Assembly: GCF_041903755.1 (NCBI RefSeq)
Contig: NZ_JBBWVE010000031.1
Span: 1 to 64,000 of the forward strand
Source: Thiocapsa roseilacustris
GTDB lineage: Bacteria > Pseudomonadota > Gammaproteobacteria > Chromatiales > Chromatiaceae
Length of the DNA: 64,000 nucleotides
Direction of reading: 5' to 3'
Both the position numbers and the translations under genes were made by a program. The notes below the pieces were generated by a model. It was not told the origin of the DNA. It saw only the letters and a program-made list of their open reading frames with translations, and made no database searches. Of the stretch, positions 47,301 to 55,229 are shown piece by piece (the first letter of the stretch is position 1; each line of letters opens with the position of its first letter).

Positions 47301-48255
47301 CACCGTCGCCGGCGACGACCCTGCGCGGTCCGTGACACCCGCCGAGACGCCGGTCCATCCCTCGGCCCGGGCGCCCGCCGATACCCCGACCGAGGATCGG
47401 TTCCGGGAGATGCAGGCCGCGCAAACAGCCACGCCGACCACAGATCTGTCTCCCTCGACGTCAAGCCAGGACGCAAGCGATCGGCTACCCGCCGCCGGAT
47501 CCATCCACGCCTTCCCGCGCGGGCCGGAGGCGGGCACCTTCCTCCACGATCTCCTCGAATGGGCCGCCGATCCGGGATTCGCCGAGGCCGCCGCCGATCC
47601 GGTGCGACTGCGCGACACCGTCGCCCGACGCTGTCAGGTGCGCGGCTGGTCCCAATGGATCGATCCGCTCACGGCCTGGCTGGAGTCCTTCCTGACGACG
47701 CCCTTGCCCGTCCCCGCGATGGGAGCGCTTCCGGCCACCACCTTCAGCCTTGTCGACCTGACCGGCGCCGTGCCCGAGATGGAGTTCTGGCTCGCTGCCC
47801 ACCATGCCGACACGCGCGAGGTCGACCGGCTGGTCTGCACCTACACCCTCGACCGTGCGCCCCGCCCGAAGCTCCAAACCAATATTCTCAACGGCATGCT
47901 CAAGGGCTTCATGGACCTGGTCTTCGAGCACGAGGGCCGCTACTACGTGGCCGACTACAAATCCAACTGGCTCGGCCCGGACGCTGCCGCCTACACCCCG
48001 GAGGCCATGCGCGCCGAGATCCTGCACGCGCGCTACGAGCTTCAATACGTCCTCTATCTCTTCGCACTGCATCGGCTGCTCAAGGCGCGCTTGCCGGACT
48101 ACGACTACGACCGCCATGTCGGCGGCGCCGTCTATCTTTTCCTGCGCGGCATCGAGGCGCCGAGCCGGGGCATCCATGCCGAGCGTCCGCCGCGTGAGCT
48201 GATCGAGGCGTTGGATCGCTGCTTTGCGCGAAAGTCGAACGAGGGAGGCTCATGA
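44338..48255 (+). CDS. recB: Exodeoxyribonuclease V subunit RecB
   Basis: This 1305-residue protein is the 3'-5' helicase and nuclease of RecBCD. The UvrD-type core has EASAGTGKTFTIATLYVRL, VTFTDAATREL, DEFQDTDPVQY, IGDPKQAIYAFRGADIY and VHKSKGLEYPLVFLP. The C-terminal nuclease has MDLVFEHEGRYYVADYKSNWLG, with the active DYK. A low-complexity insertion at about 528-545 (DNDNDTNTGTGTDNP) is encoded by CGACAA-type repeats that match the intergenic hexamer arrays. Unlike enteric order, the genes run recC-recB-recD without ptrA. Confidence 0.95.
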   Translation: MSPENSRPAVTQISDQADIAAVSRRAEARPTGSDSLDPLRFPLWGSRLIEASAGTGKTFTIATLYVRLVLGHGVPNDAPQAAPDTAPRAFTPPEILVVTFTDAATRELRDRIRARLAEAATVFRAEPDGIAARPPGEDPLHDLRAEYPPEHWPACARKLQLAAEWMDEAAVSTIHGWCNRMLREHAFDSDSHFTQTLETDQSELLAEVVRDYWRTFMIPLDAESVAEVRQWWSGPEALQGAIRALVEHADRLDPAAEPAVTLKAVRTEKADRLAALKAPWATWADELEALLDDAVDSKRAKLQKRFYSNWLKALRDWAADPAAESLDLAKGWERLTPAGLAAVWKGDPPAHPALQAIAHLKAELADLPTPGSALLRHAARWVADRFAAEQTRRAQMGFNDLLTRLDAALQGDNSERLAEIIRRQFPVALIDEFQDTDPVQYRIFDAVYRVAANHPATALILIGDPKQAIYAFRGADIYTYLAARRACAGRLYTLKRNYRSTPDMVAATNRCFEAAENRASGAGAFLFRSDNDNDTNTGTGTDNPVPFIAADAKGRKDALQIDGQSLPALTACWLPPNVPGKPLSKDAYRSRIADVCAAEMVRLLNLGQTGHAAFVGEGASKPLRPAHLAVLVNTGKEAAIIRRALAQRGVRSVYLSDRDSVYQSPQAGELQHWLAACAEPDDARLLRAALATATLGLSWSELDRLNHDELAWESRVLQFRAYRDTWRRQGVLPMLRRLLNDFDVPARLLASEPGFDGERTLTDLLHLAELLQQASVQLDGEHALIRHLAEQCRDADRGAGGDARQIRLESDADLVQVVTVHKSKGLEYPLVFLPFAADHRQIAKADLPLKWHDAQGRLQLGLCADEEILERADRERLGEDLRKLYVALTRARHATWVGLAPLAGLEGGAFGYLLGGDAVLAPDGLAQALKDLRGDCASIAVVEAPQPSPDALRDRFVPAAPPRRLGPARTSIPVVREPWWIASYSALRTVAGDDPARSVTPAETPVHPSARAPADTPTEDRFREMQAAQTATPTTDLSPSTSSQDASDRLPAAGSIHAFPRGPEAGTFLHDLLEWAADPGFAEAAADPVRLRDTVARRCQVRGWSQWIDPLTAWLESFLTTPLPVPAMGALPATTFSLVDLTGAVPEMEFWLAAHHADTREVDRLVCTYTLDRAPRPKLQTNILNGMLKGFMDLVFEHEGRYYVADYKSNWLGPDAAAYTPEAMRAEILHARYELQYVLYLFALHRLLKARLPDYDYDRHVGGAVYLFLRGIEAPSRGIHAERPPRELIEALDRCFARKSNEGGS
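45921..45960. repeat. In-frame hexamer-like repeat inside recB
   Basis: CAGCGACAACGACAACGATA followed by CGAATACCGGAACCGGGACC encodes SDNDNDTNTGTGTDN. ACAACG units match the intergenic arrays at 26260 and 36210. Confidence 0.75.
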
Positions 48256-50399
48256 GCAGGATTCGGACGATGCAAGCCGCGCAGGGTCATGGCGCTCAAG
48301 ATGCCCGAGGGCAATCCATGGAAACGCTTCTCGCCGGCTGGGCCGAGCGCGCCTGGCTGCGCGCGCTCGATGTCGCCTTCGCCGATTTCCTCCGCCGAGA
48401 GGTACCGGATGCGCCCCCTTTGCTGATCCTCGCCGCGGCGCTGGCGAGTCATCAACTCGGTCGCGGCCACGCCTGTCTCGATCTGGAGGCCACGCTAAAG
48501 GATCCAACCTTCGCCCTGTCCTTGCCCCCCGAGGGTACCGACACCGCGGAGACGGACACCCCGCCGCACCCCGCCGAGGTGCTGGAAGGTCTGACCCTGC
48601 GCGACTGGCAGGCGGCGCTCGCCCATCCCGAACTGGTCGGCCAGGGCGTCGGCGACACGCCGCTGGTCCTGGTCGGTCCGCGACTCTATCTGCGCCGTTA
48701 CTGGCGCTACGAGCAGGCCGTGCGCGCCGGTATCGACGCCCGCTCGGCACGTTCCGAGGCCCTGCAGGACGCACTGCCGATCGAGGCCATGCGCCCGGTA
48801 CTCGAGCGTCTCTTCCCGCCCGCCCGGACTCCCGGCCAAACGGCCGACTGGCAGAAGCTCGCCTGCGCGCTCGCCGCCCGCAGCGCCTTCAGCATCATCA
48901 CCGGCGGTCCCGGTACGGGGAAGACCACGACCGTCGTCCGACTCCTCGCCTTGCTGCAAGCCCTGGCGCTTGTCGAGCCGCCTGCGGATCAGCCGGCGCG
49001 CACACTGCGCCCCCTGCGCATCCGTCTCGCGGCACCCACCGGCAAGGCCGCAGCCCGTCTGAACGAATCCATCGCCGCCGCGGTCGCCAGCTTGCCGCTC
49101 GACGACCTTGCACAGGGCGAGGCCGTGCGCGCAGCTATCCCCGTCACCGTGAGCACGCTCCACCGCCTGCTCGGCAGTCGCCCCGACACCCGCCGCCTGC
49201 GTCACCATGCCGGCAACCCGCTGGCGCTCGATGTGCTGGTCATCGACGAGGCATCCATGGTCGATCTGGAGATGATGGCCGCCGTCCTCGATGCCCTGCC
49301 GGTGAACGCGCGCCTTATTCTGCTCGGCGACAAGGACCAGCTCGCCTCGGTCGAGGCCGGTGCCGTGCTCGGCGAGCTGTGCGGTCGCGCCCGTGAAGGC
49401 CACTACACCCCGAGTACCCGGGAGTGGCTCGAGAACGCGACCGGCGAGCACATCCCCTCAGATCTCGTCGATCCTGCCGGCACGGCGCTCGATCAGTCCG
49501 TCGTCATGCTTCGCCACAGCCACCGTTTTTCGGCCGACAGCGGCATCGGCCGGCTCGCCGAGGCGGTCAATGCCGGCGACCCGGTCAAGGTCCGCGACAT
49601 CTGGACGCGCGGCTACGCCGACCTCGCCCTGGTCGCGCTTAACGGCACCGAGGATGCGGCCTTTCGGTCACTGGTCATCGAGGGCGCGGCGAGCTCGCCG
49701 CTCGATCCGCGGCACGGAGCCGAAGGGCGGCGAGCGCAGACCGACGCTCGGCCGCCGCGACACGGCTACCGCCATTACCTCGACACCCTGCAAAAAGGCC
49801 AACCCGCTCGAGACGCCGATGCGTCGGCCTACGACGCCTGGGCACGCGATGTTCTGCAGGCTCACGGCGCGTTCCAATGTCTCTGCGCCCTGCGCCGCGG
49901 ACCCTGGGGCGTCGAGGGGCTCAACCAGCGCATTGCCGATCTGCTGCACGACGCGGATCTCATCCCCGCCAGCAGCGGTTGGTATCTCGGGCGACCCGTC
50001 CTGATCACCCGCAACGACTACGGCCTAGGGCTCATGAACGGCGACATCGGCATCACCTTGGTCCGCCCCGCACCCGACGATCGGGACCGGACGCTCCGCG
50101 TCGCTTTCCCCGCCGGCGATGCCCAAGACGGCATCAAATGGATCCTCCCCAGCCGCCTCCAGGCGGTCGAAACCGTCTATGCGCTAACCGTCCACAAATC
50201 CCAAGGCTCGGAGTTCAGCCACGCCGCACTCGTTCTGACCGAGAGCCTCAGCCCGATCCTCACGCGCGAGCTGCTCTACACCGGCATCACCCGCGCACGC
50301 GCCCACCTGACCTTGGTGCAGCCGGGCGGCGATCAGGTGCTGGAACAAGCGGTGCAGCGGCGGGTGTTGCGGGCGAGCGGGCTTTTGGGTGAAGGGTGA
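48252..50399 (+). CDS. recD: Exodeoxyribonuclease V subunit RecD
   Basis: This 715-residue 5'-3' helicase has Walker A TGGPGTGKTTTVVRLLALL, APTGKAAARL, STLHRLLG, VIDEASMVDLEMM, GDKDQLASVEAGAVLGEL and VHKSQGSEFSHAALVL. It starts within the recB stop (ATGA). It is slightly longer than enteric RecD. A Ser/Arg-rich insertion around 476-500 (SSPLDPRHGAEGRRAQTDAR) is variable in the family. Confidence 0.94.
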   Translation: MSRIRTMQAAQGHGAQDARGQSMETLLAGWAERAWLRALDVAFADFLRREVPDAPPLLILAAALASHQLGRGHACLDLEATLKDPTFALSLPPEGTDTAETDTPPHPAEVLEGLTLRDWQAALAHPELVGQGVGDTPLVLVGPRLYLRRYWRYEQAVRAGIDARSARSEALQDALPIEAMRPVLERLFPPARTPGQTADWQKLACALAARSAFSIITGGPGTGKTTTVVRLLALLQALALVEPPADQPARTLRPLRIRLAAPTGKAAARLNESIAAAVASLPLDDLAQGEAVRAAIPVTVSTLHRLLGSRPDTRRLRHHAGNPLALDVLVIDEASMVDLEMMAAVLDALPVNARLILLGDKDQLASVEAGAVLGELCGRAREGHYTPSTREWLENATGEHIPSDLVDPAGTALDQSVVMLRHSHRFSADSGIGRLAEAVNAGDPVKVRDIWTRGYADLALVALNGTEDAAFRSLVIEGAASSPLDPRHGAEGRRAQTDARPPRHGYRHYLDTLQKGQPARDADASAYDAWARDVLQAHGAFQCLCALRRGPWGVEGLNQRIADLLHDADLIPASSGWYLGRPVLITRNDYGLGLMNGDIGITLVRPAPDDRDRTLRVAFPAGDAQDGIKWILPSRLQAVETVYALTVHKSQGSEFSHAALVLTESLSPILTRELLYTGITRARAHLTLVQPGGDQVLEQAVQRRVLRASGLLGEG

Positions 50400-51039
50400 A
50401 GAGTCTCGTGACATCCGCTCCGCGGTGTCACGCATGCCCCTGGCGCTCCGCGCCACGTCCCACGATGGCCGAAATCGTGAGCAAGCCCGATTCACACGGC
50501 AGACTTGTCGTCGTCCGACGCGTGGTTGTTTGCCACCTCGATTCGGGACCATCATCCTGGGATCATGGTTCTACGAGGAGGATCTGGTCCGGTTCAGTCC
50601 CGAGATTCAGCAGCTCAGCGTCCCGATCGAGCCATGAGGGTCAGGGAAGCTCGTAAGCACCCGATTGGTCGTCGAGTCCCACGCGGTCGAATAGGTCAGG
50701 TCCACGCTCGGACTGCACCGGGCCGCGGCAGCGTAGTTATGCCCCGGCCCTTGCCCATGGCGTTGGATACGCTGTTGTAGGCGTGACGGTGACAAGGATG
50801 AAGGTTGAACCTAGATCCGGCAGTTTAACTGCCCTTGGAGTGCGTCTCGCTCGGTGCCCTGCAAGGCGCAACGAGGCGGCGTCGTGCTGCCGCCGGGATC
50901 ACCGCCTTCGCGCCTGGCGGTCAAATCGATCCGAGTGATCCGCACACGAGTGGGCGTAAACTCACGAGCCTCGGAGGAGTTCGTCGACCGCGCTCTGGGG
51001 AAGATACAGGCCGTTCCCCACGAACGTGAAAATAGATGA
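50400..51039. other. Degenerate stretch after recD
   Basis: No supported gene. The first 60 bp form a repeat (CGTGACATCCGCTCCGCGGT, then CACGCATGCCCC and TGGCGCTCCGCGCCA, 50407-50458) whose inverted copy is at 58399-58452. The remaining 580 bp have only short, unrecognised frames and look like decayed coding DNA. Confidence 0.55.
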
Positions 51040-51980
51040 TTGGCGTCTTCCTTCGTCAGAAGTCTTTTTTGAACAACGACTTGCAGGCACCCGATCTGGC
51101 CGGAGACACGGATTCACCGTTCCCTGCAGGTCTTGCGGACAGCGGCGTCCGACGGCATGGCGCGAGGCGTCGCAGCTTCTGCTGTGCGCAGTGTCGGCGG
51201 CGCCTGACGCCGCGCTCGGTACGGTTCCCGGGCCGGCGGGTCTATCTGGGCGTGATCGTCGTGGTGGCCTCGGTGCGCCATACCGGGCATCGCCCCCAAG
51301 CGGACGCCTTGGCCGCGACGCTGGCGGTCCCGATCCGCACCCTGCGGCGCTGGCAGACGTGGTGGCGGGAGCAGTTGGGGCAGACCCCGCTGTGGTGCGG
51401 CGCGCAGGGGGCTTTGTGCCGCCGGTGGATCTGCAGCAGGCGCCGGGGAGTCTGCTCGTGCGCTTCCTCGGCGATGCCGCGGCCGCCCTGGTGGCGTTGC
51501 TGCGCTTTTTGAGCCCCTTGACACGGTCTTCACCCCGCCCGCCACCACCTCCCCGCGGCGGGCCACCCTGCCAGGCTGACCGACTCTGAGTATCCCATGA
51601 CACACCCGCAACCACCGACCCTGCAACGGATCAACCTGCCGCCGCTGCCCGACGCCGCCGCCCTCGCCCTCATGGACGTTCTCAACGAGATCCTCGTCCA
51701 GGTCGAAGGCCACGACATCCACCAACTGCGTCGCGATCCAGACGCGCACGGCGCACACCGTCACCAATCATCTGCACTTCTGCCTGATGGCGACCACGCT
51801 GACCTGGATCTATGCCGATCGCTTGCAACAGACGCCCGTGCGTCGACATCAGGTCCGCGGTCGCTCCGCATTCGCCTTCTCCGATGTGCGCAGACTGCTC
51901 GCCGAGGCGGCGCTGCATCCGGATCGTCCGGCAAGGTCAGCGCAGACGATTCTGAGAATTCCATGTGAAATGATGTGAGC
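51040..51980 (+). pseudogene. Insertion-sequence remnant: zinc-ribbon ORF plus transposase fragments
   Basis: A first frame encodes a cysteine-rich segment (RSFCCAQCRRRLTPRSVRF), then VYLGVIVVVASVRHTGHRP and RTLRRWQTWWREQLGQ, resembling the helper ORF of certain insertion sequences. It is shifted into another frame (FVPPVDLQQAPGSLLVRFLG, then LVALLRFLSPLT). A second gene starts at 51597 (PQPPTLQRINLPPLPDAAAL) but soon changes frame to a transposase C-terminus (HFCLMATTLTWIYADRL, RSAFAFSDVRRLLAEAAL), stopping near 51978. The middle of the transposase is missing. It is dead. Confidence 0.62.
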
Positions 51981-52031
51981 GACAACAGTCTGCCTCGGTT
52001 TCAGGCTGGCCCCGCTTTCCGGTGACCTTGC

Positions 52032-55000
52032 CTACCGCGCATCGACAAACCGCCGCGCAGGCGCCTGCCCCCAGCGCAGGAACATGACCGGGGTCAGCAG
52101 GGTGTCGAGCAGGGTCGAGGAGATGAGTCCGCCGAAGATGACGACGGCGACCGGGTAGAGGATCTCCTTGCCGGGTGCCTCGGGGCTGAGCAGCAGGGGC
52201 AGCAGCGCGAGGATAGTGGTCAGCGCCGTCATCAGCACCGGGGTCAATCGGTCCAGGCTTCCCTCGATGACGGTGGCGGGGCCGAAGGGGCGGCCCTCGA
52301 GCATCATCAGATCCAGATAGCGGTCGATCTTGAGGATGCCGTTGCGGGTGGCGATGCCGGCGAGGGTGACGAAGCCGACGAGGCTCGCGACCGAGAGTGT
52401 CTGACCCGCGAGCTGCAGTGCGATGACGCTGCCGACCAGCGCGAGCGGCACGTTGGCCAGGATCATCAGGGACAGGGCGGTCGAGCGATAGCGGCTGTAC
52501 AGCACCAGGAAGATCAGCGTGAGCGAGACCAGCGACAGCAGACCGATCAAGCGGGTGGCTTGCTCCTGGGCCTGAAACTGGCCCTCCAGACTCAGGAAAT
52601 AGCCCTCGGGCAGCGGCAGCTCGGCCATCACCCGGCGCACCTCGGGGATGAGGTTGGCGAGGTTGGTGCCGTCGCTGTTGGCGGAGACGACGATGCGACG
52701 CCGGCCGTTGTCGCGACTGACTTGGTTCGGTCCGTCGGTCTCCTCCACATCGGCGACGAGGCGCAGCGGTACGCGGCCGCCGGGGGTCTCGATCAAGAGT
52801 GCGCGCAGGCCTTCGGGCGTGCGGTCGGCGTCGGCGACACGCAGCACGACGCCGACGCGGCGGTTGTCCTCGATGATTTGGGCGACCTCCTTGCCCCCGA
52901 CCAGGGTGGCGAGCGCATCGTTGACCGCGGCCGGGGTGATGCCGTAGGCCGCGGCGCGGGCATAGTCCACCCGGACCTGTGCCTGGGGGATGCGCACCTG
53001 CCGCTCGATCTGCAGGTCCACCAATCCAGGGGTGTCGGCAAGCCCCTGGCGCAGGGCCTTGGCGAGCGCGCGCAGGGTGTCCAGATCATCGCCGAAGACC
53101 TTGATCGCGATCTGGGCACGGATGCCCGACAGCAGATGATCCAGCCGGTGGGCGATGGGCTGGCCCAGGCTGACCGATGCCGGCAGCGGGGCGAGGCGGG
53201 CGCGGATATCGGCGAGGATCTCTTCGCGTCCGCGCTCGCCGCTCGCCCCGGTGGCGGGGACGAGGTCGACATCGATCTCGGAGTAATGCACGCCCTCGGC
53301 GTGCTCGTCCAGCTCGGCGCGACCTGTGCGCCGTCCGGTCTTGACCACCTCCGGCACCTGTCGGATCAGCGCCTCGGCCAAGGTGCCGACCCGATTGGAC
53401 TCGGCCAGCGAGCTGCCCGGGTTGAGCAGGACATTGATCGTCAGGGTGCCCTCGTTGAAGGCCGGCAGAAAGGTCCGGGGGAAAAAAGGCACCGAGGCGA
53501 CGGCAATCGCGACCGCCAACGCGGCGGTTCCAAACAGCAGCCGGGAATGCCGGAACGACCACCTGAGCAGACGCCGATCCGCCGCCTTGAGCCCGCGCAC
53601 CAGCGCCCCGTCGCCGCGATCCATCAGCCGTGCGCGCGGCAGCAGCCAGGAGCAGAGCACCGGGGTTAGTGTGATGGAGACCAGCGTGCTGGCGAGGATC
53701 GCGACGATGTAAGCGATGCCTAAGGGCACGAACAGCCGGCCCTCGATGCCGGGCAGGGCGAACAGCGGGACGAAGACCAGGACGATGATCAGGGTCGAGT
53801 AGAGGATCGCCGAGCGGACCTCGATGGTGGCATCGGCGACGACCTTGAGCATGGCGAGGGTGTCCGTGCCCGTGTGGGCGCGCTGGCCGTCATTCGCCGT
53901 CTTCGCCCGCCATTCCCGCAGGCGCCGCAGCACGTTCTCGACCCCGACCACGGCGTCGTCCACCAGCTCGCCGATGGCGATGGCCAGCCCGCCCAGTGTC
54001 ATGGTGTTGACCGAGAGCCCCATCCAATGGAAGACCAGCGCGGTGACCAGCAGCGACACCGGCAGTGCGGTCAGCGAGATGAAGGTGGTGCGCAGGTTGA
54101 GCAGGAACAGCAGCAACACCACCGAGACGATGATCGCGGCATCCCGCAGCGCCTCCTGCACGTTGCCGACGGATGCTGCAATGAAGTCGGCCTGACGGAA
54201 CAAGACCTCGTGATCCAGTGTCCCGGCGGGCAAGGTCTCCCAGAGCGTTTCCAGGGCGCGCTCCACCTCGCGCGTCAGGGTCAGGGTGTCGGCCTGCGGC
54301 TGCTTCTGGACCGAAAGAATCACCGCAGGGCGCCCGTCGAAGCTCGCATCCCCGCGCTTGACCCGCGCACCCCAGCGGACCTCGGCCACCTGGCGCAGCA
54401 GCACAGGCGCGCCCTCGCGATGGGCGACGACGAGGTTGCGCAGATCATCGAGCCGCGTGGTGCGGGCGATGTTGCGGATCAGGTATTCCTGCGCCTGGCG
54501 TTCCAGAAAGCCGCCGCTGGTGTTGCGGGCGAAGCCCTGCACCGCGGTCTCGAGCTCGGCGAGCCTGATGTCCAGATCCCCGAGCATCCGCACGTCCGGG
54601 ACCACCTGCGCCTGGCGCACTTCGCCACCGATCGGAATGACCTGGGACACGCCTGGGATCGTCAACAGGCGCGGGCGCAACACCCAATCAGCAAACTCCC
54701 GCACCGCCATCGGCGACGTCGCGTCGGCCCCACTGTCGTTGCCGTCGTTGCCGTCGTTGCTGTCTTTGCTTTCGGCCTCCGGCGCAAAGACCGCGACCAG
54801 CATGATCTCGCCCATGATCGAGGTCACCGGGCCCATGTGCGGGGTTACCCCCGGTGGCAGTTCCCCGCCGACCGTGGTGAGCCGCTCGGCGATCTGCTGG
54901 CGGTTGCGGTAGAGGTCGCTGCCCCAGTCGAACTCGACATAGACGATCGACAGCCCGATGCCCGACACCGAGCGCACCCGGGTCACACCGGGCAGGCCCT

Positions 55001-55220
55001 TGACCGCGGCCTCGATCGGAAAGGTCACCAGTTGCTCGACCTCTTCCGGCGCCATGCCTTCGGCCTCGGTCATCAGGGTGACCGTCGGCTTGTCCAGCGC
55101 CGGGAAGACGTCGATCGGCAGGCCGAGCGCCTGATAGCTGCCGTAACCGATCAGCACCAGGGCGGCGGCCAGGACAAGCAGCCGTTGCCGAAGACTGGTT
55201 TGGATGATCTGTCTGAACAC
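52032..55220 (-). CDS. Heavy-metal efflux RND transporter (CusA/CzcA family)
   Basis: This 1062-residue inner-membrane pump has 12 TM segments and two periplasmic loops. TM4 carries GLAIAIGELVDDAVVGVEN, the HME-type motif with the proton-relay Asp residues. N-terminal LGLPIDVFPALDKPTVTLMTEAEG and C-terminal GFVTLAGIATRNGILKIDRYL fit CusA/CzcA. The motif is not that of classical Zn/Co/Cd CzcA, so the metal is not predicted. At about 149-168 there is a low-complexity insertion, SKDSNDGNDGNDSGADATSP, encoded by a GTCGTTGCC-type repeat. It lies 10 bp downstream of the adaptor gene; no outer-membrane channel gene is near. Confidence 0.9.
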   Translation of the reverse strand: MFRQIIQTSLRQRLLVLAAALVLIGYGSYQALGLPIDVFPALDKPTVTLMTEAEGMAPEEVEQLVTFPIEAAVKGLPGVTRVRSVSGIGLSIVYVEFDWGSDLYRNRQQIAERLTTVGGELPPGVTPHMGPVTSIMGEIMLVAVFAPEAESKDSNDGNDGNDSGADATSPMAVREFADWVLRPRLLTIPGVSQVIPIGGEVRQAQVVPDVRMLGDLDIRLAELETAVQGFARNTSGGFLERQAQEYLIRNIARTTRLDDLRNLVVAHREGAPVLLRQVAEVRWGARVKRGDASFDGRPAVILSVQKQPQADTLTLTREVERALETLWETLPAGTLDHEVLFRQADFIAASVGNVQEALRDAAIIVSVVLLLFLLNLRTTFISLTALPVSLLVTALVFHWMGLSVNTMTLGGLAIAIGELVDDAVVGVENVLRRLREWRAKTANDGQRAHTGTDTLAMLKVVADATIEVRSAILYSTLIIVLVFVPLFALPGIEGRLFVPLGIAYIVAILASTLVSITLTPVLCSWLLPRARLMDRGDGALVRGLKAADRRLLRWSFRHSRLLFGTAALAVAIAVASVPFFPRTFLPAFNEGTLTINVLLNPGSSLAESNRVGTLAEALIRQVPEVVKTGRRTGRAELDEHAEGVHYSEIDVDLVPATGASGERGREEILADIRARLAPLPASVSLGQPIAHRLDHLLSGIRAQIAIKVFGDDLDTLRALAKALRQGLADTPGLVDLQIERQVRIPQAQVRVDYARAAAYGITPAAVNDALATLVGGKEVAQIIEDNRRVGVVLRVADADRTPEGLRALLIETPGGRVPLRLVADVEETDGPNQVSRDNGRRRIVVSANSDGTNLANLIPEVRRVMAELPLPEGYFLSLEGQFQAQEQATRLIGLLSLVSLTLIFLVLYSRYRSTALSLMILANVPLALVGSVIALQLAGQTLSVASLVGFVTLAGIATRNGILKIDRYLDLMMLEGRPFGPATVIEGSLDRLTPVLMTALTTILALLPLLLSPEAPGKEILYPVAVVIFGGLISSTLLDTLLTPVMFLRWGQAPARRFVDAR
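54735..54765. repeat. GTCGTTGCC nonamer repeat inside the RND pump gene
   Basis: Three units GTCGTTGCC/GTCGTTGCT lie in frame and encode the NDGNDGNDS insertion of the pump. They resemble the CGTTGT hexamers found between genes. Confidence 0.8.
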
Positions 55221-55229
55221 GGGCGGGCC

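Noticed and set aside
50465..50795. Short frames after recD (for example HNYAAAARC / VDLTYSTAWDSTTNR)
   Set aside because: No start, no ribosome site, no family recognised and disrupted context; treated as decayed DNA.
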